15,508 nt of DNA from Campylobacteraceae bacterium. GTDB lineage: Bacteria; Campylobacterota; Campylobacteria; Campylobacterales; Sulfurovaceae. The translations under genes and the position numbers were made by a program. Below the pieces are notes generated by a model. The model did no database searches. It worked only from the letters and a program-made list of their open reading frames with translations, and was not told the DNA's origin. Positions 14,740 through 15,508 of the stretch are shown piece by piece. Numbering within the stretch: position 1 is the first letter of the stretch; each line of letters begins with the position of its first letter. The stretch spans positions 1 through 15,508 of the forward strand of contig JALSPE010000041.1 in the NCBI GenBank assembly GCA_026986085.1. Direction: 5' to 3'.

Positions 14740-14745
14740 TGGAAT

Positions 14746-15508
14746 ATGAATAGGACTTTTATAGGTAAAATTCTGATATCTGCACTTTTGTCCACTGTGG
14801 CTGCTAGTGCTTTAAATATTAATATTACTACTAAATATGGTAAAACAGGTGGGATTGTTGGTCCTTTAAATAAAATTGGTGATAAGGTTAATGGAGTAAA
14901 TATTTGTCCTGCTGATCCAACTGCTGGTTGTGATTTTAAAAATGACCCAGGGTATAGCAACAATAATACAGTTGAAGACCCAACTGATGATACTTATAGC
15001 GGAGATCTTCTAATTAGAACAAATGATGCTTTTGAAGCAAAGGCTGGTTGGACATGGGCTGGAACTAAAGATGACGAACAAAAAGTCACTATTAGCTCTA
15101 CATTGCCAAAGTTCAAGGGAAAATCTTATTATGAATTTATGGCACTACCTGGTTTTTGTGACAAAAATGAATCTTCTATTTCTGATGATAAGCAAAGTGT
15201 GGTTTGTGTCCGAAAAGATTTTAATGTCTATAATGCAGATGCTTATTCTGAAGATTTAACTTTTAATGTAAGAGTAAAAGGCTCAACTCCAGTTGGAACA
15301 AAACCAGGAGAGATAAAGTTTAAAATAGAGTCTGCAGATGGTCAAGTAAAAGAGGACTCTACAGAGGGCAATTCACTAACAGTTACAGCAGCTCCTAGAT
15401 GGAATGTTGATGAAGGTGTTTTTAGATCTTATGTTGTTAGAAAAGATATAGATGGGGATGGTGTAGCAGAATATGGACATATTGTAGATTTCTATACAAA
15501 CTTAGAGG
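14746..15508 (+). CDS. Secreted surface protein with DUF11-like domain, N-terminal part
   Basis: The ATG at 14746 follows AAGGAATGGAAT, and the frame stays open to the window edge (254 complete codons), so the gene is cut. Residues 1-22 are a signal peptide (MNRTFIGK, hydrophobic stretch, ASA). A Gly/Asn/Asp-rich stretch follows. Residues about 86-217 look like one immunoglobulin-like beta domain of the DUF11 kind: LIRTNDAFEAKAGWTW, KVTISSTLP, LPGFC, then VVCVRKDF, FNVRVKGSTPVGT and LTVTAAPRWNVDE. Similar segments occur in very large actinobacterial and cyanobacterial surface or fimbrial proteins. C138 and C154 could form a disulfide. DIDGDGVAEYGH (234-245) is a calcium-binding-type DxDxDG loop. 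A large adhesin or cell-surface protein is inferred; its ligand is unknown. Confidence 0.75.
   Translation, partial: MNRTFIGKILISALLSTVAASALNINITTKYGKTGGIVGPLNKIGDKVNGVNICPADPTAGCDFKNDPGYSNNNTVEDPTDDTYSGDLLIRTNDAFEAKAGWTWAGTKDDEQKVTISSTLPKFKGKSYYEFMALPGFCDKNESSISDDKQSVVCVRKDFNVYNADAYSEDLTFNVRVKGSTPVGTKPGEIKFKIESADGQVKEDSTEGNSLTVTAAPRWNVDEGVFRSYVVRKDIDGDGVAEYGHIVDFYTNLE

Noticed and set aside
14706..14963. Minus-strand open frame across the start of the surface-protein gene
   Set aside because: The plus-strand frame from 14746 has a ribosome binding site, signal peptide and recognisable domain, so the minus frame is its shadow.
15023..15259. 78-codon plus-strand open frame inside the surface-protein gene
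   Set aside because: It is an alternate frame of the longer gene that begins at 14746 and runs off the window; it has no ribosome binding site.

Overview
This AT-rich window almost certainly comes from the chromosome of a Campylobacterota (epsilonproteobacterial) species, perhaps a Sulfurimonas- or Sulfurovum-like sulfur oxidiser. The evidence is gene content and order: a peptidyl-prolyl isomerase followed by ftsA-ftsZ, a small periplasmic ComEA-like helix-hairpin-helix protein, several small c-type cytochromes, a stand-alone DUF234 protein, and secA next to a Lol-type permease and lolA (the order I recall from Campylobacter jejuni). The genus is an inference. No rRNA, tRNA or CRISPR array was seen.

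Layout. (1) 1-2993, plus strand: the C-terminal end of a SurA/PpiD-like foldase, then ftsA (4-base overlap) and ftsZ, the core of the division ring. (2) 3150-3608: a secreted helix-hairpin-helix protein with a long lysine-rich tail. (3) 3609-4124: a 516-bp stretch without a gene but full of inverted repeats, including a GC-rich hairpin that recalls IS200/IS605 ends and a perfect 24-bp palindrome in a probable promoter. (4) 4125-4556: a zinc-ribbon thioredoxin (trxC type). (5) 4599-6731: a tightly overlapping unit of an OmpR-type response regulator, a histidine kinase and a small monohaem cytochrome c. (6) 6804-7172: a second cytochrome c with its own promoter and a clear terminator. (7) 7213-8082: a DUF234 protein whose reading frame, with a well-placed Shine-Dalgarno sequence, appears to begin at ATA rather than ATG.

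(8) 8069-12817, minus strand: secA, a LolC/LolE-type permease and mltG, transcribed in that order with overlapping ends. (9) 12977-14525, plus strand, divergent from secA: lolA, an ArsC/YfgD-family protein and a Crp/Fnr-type regulator, again tightly packed. (10) 14526-14745: an intergenic region with an 11-bp tandem repeat and a good promoter. (11) 14746-end: the beginning of a secreted protein, open at the window edge, with a DUF11-like beta domain and a calcium-binding-type DxDxDG loop. It is probably the N-terminus of a large surface protein.

Much of the window is envelope biology. FtsA/FtsZ and MltG act in division and wall synthesis. SecA, the foldase and the Lol components export proteins and place lipoproteins. 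The cytochromes, thioredoxin and regulators belong to redox metabolism and its control. Most of it is ordinary housekeeping. The points worth a second look are the ATA start, the lysine-rich tail, the structured intergenic region, the regulator-kinase-cytochrome unit and the surface protein.
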